Positions 14,159 to 14,624 of a stretch of DNA of 14,624 nt are shown here, in pieces. Each line of letters starts with the position of its first letter. The stretch's first letter is position 1. The notes under the pieces were generated by a model that saw nothing but the letters and a program-made list of their open reading frames with translations, did no database searches and had not been told where the DNA came from. The stretch covers positions 1 through 14,624 of the forward strand of contig JAEZLX010000173.1 of NCBI GenBank assembly GCA_023415035.1, written 5' to 3'. Position numbers and translations under genes: made by a program. This DNA comes from Pseudomonadota bacterium. GTDB lineage: Bacteria; Pseudomonadota; Gammaproteobacteria; Burkholderiales; Burkholderiaceae_C.

Positions 14159-14624
14159 GCCGTCTCCCTGCGCTTGATTTCCTTCTCGATGTCCGACTGG
14201 ATGCCCGCCCATTGCGCCAGGAACTGCCGGCGCGTGAGCTCGAACACACCCAGACTGGTCAGTGTCACGAACAACGCGCCGAACCAGCTGCCGGCCGAGC
14301 GCACATTCATTTCCATGCCCAGGTAGCGCACGACGTCGCCCATGGCCGCATCCAGCTGCTGGTGGTAGATCATCTCGACCGCCGCACCCGCGCCCAACAG
14401 GACCAGCAGCGCCGACACGCCCAGCGCCAGGTACGCCACCCAGATCTCGCGCAGGCGGCCAAACGCGGCCACGCGCACGTTCATGATGATCAGGCTGGCA
14501 ATGCCGGCGGGCGCGTACATGACCATGAACAGGAAGATCAGGCCCAGGTACAGCAGCCAGGCCTTGGTCAGCTCCGACAGCAGCACCGAGGCAAAGACCA
14601 TGAGCACGCCGCCGATGATCGGCC
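14155..14624 (-). CDS. livM: Liv-type ABC transporter permease LivM, C-terminal part (5' truncated by window)
   Basis: The C-terminal ~155 residues of a membrane permease; the frame is open to the window edge, so the start lies beyond 14624. The segment PIIGGVLMVFASVLLSEL, then LLYLGLIFLFMVMYAPAGI, matches the final LivM membrane helices and the conserved APxGI ending. Unlike a compact LivM such as that of E. coli, it continues for about 115 residues. This extension holds two more hydrophobic stretches (VAYLALGVSALLVLLGAGA and SWFGALFVTLTSLGVFEL) and a charged tail (DIEKEIKRRE). It is immediately upstream of livG with a 4-nt overlap. Expected role: channel half for import of branched-chain amino acids or a related carboxylate or aromatic substrate. 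Confidence 0.88.
   Translation of the reverse strand, partial: PIIGGVLMVFASVLLSELTKAWLLYLGLIFLFMVMYAPAGIASLIIMNVRVAAFGRLREIWVAYLALGVSALLVLLGAGAAVEMIYHQQLDAAMGDVVRYLGMEMNVRSAGSWFGALFVTLTSLGVFELTRRQFLAQWAGIQSDIEKEIKRRETA

Overview
The window looks like a stretch of a high-GC betaproteobacterial chromosome, most likely Burkholderiales and possibly Comamonadaceae. This rests on the strongly GC-biased codon use, dense operons, the mix of acyl-CoA genes beside a Liv-type ABC transporter, and the style of the proteins. The genus cannot be fixed from the sequence alone. No RNA genes, insertion sequences, CRISPR arrays or phage genes were seen.

Layout. (1) Positions 1-1499, plus strand: the 3' end of an unidentified protein, then an exported protein with Sel1/TPR-like repeats. 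This pair runs tail-to-tail into the next block with only 10 nt between stop codons. (2) Positions 1510-7187, minus strand: a compact six-gene run read from 7187 downward. The order is large acyl-CoA dehydrogenase, SDR oxidoreductase, PaaI-type hotdog thioesterase, CurA/YncB-type medium-chain reductase, ElaA-type N-acetyltransferase, second SDR. (3) Positions 7188-7355: a divergent control region with a near-perfect palindrome, then marR and an MFS transporter on the plus strand (7356-9088). (4) Positions 9177-12500, minus strand: a bifunctional enoyl-CoA hydratase/3-hydroxyacyl-CoA dehydrogenase followed by a thiolase, ending at a hairpin terminator shared with the convergent MFS gene. (5) Positions 12624-14624, minus strand: livM (cut by the window edge), livG and livF, with a 4-nt stop/start overlap between livM and livG.

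How they fit together. The acyl-CoA dehydrogenase (step 1), the hydratase/dehydrogenase (steps 2 and 3) and the thiolase (step 4) make a complete beta-oxidation spiral. They are split over two transcription units that appear to have different operators: a MarR-type palindrome at 7285-7310 and a TetR-like pseudo-palindrome at 12539-12562. The thioesterase, the CurA-like reductase and the two SDRs could handle side products or unusual acyl or carbonyl intermediates. The Liv-type transporter may import the substrate, since this family also carries non-amino-acid ligands. The true substrate cannot be read from the sequence.

Most of the window is well-understood metabolism and I do not see a clear undescribed system. 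The points most worth a second look are the two distinct operators, three perfect 8-bp tandem repeats sitting where the MFS ribosome-binding site should be, and the LivF/LivG pair. In that pair every departure from ABC consensus falls on the same composite ATP site.
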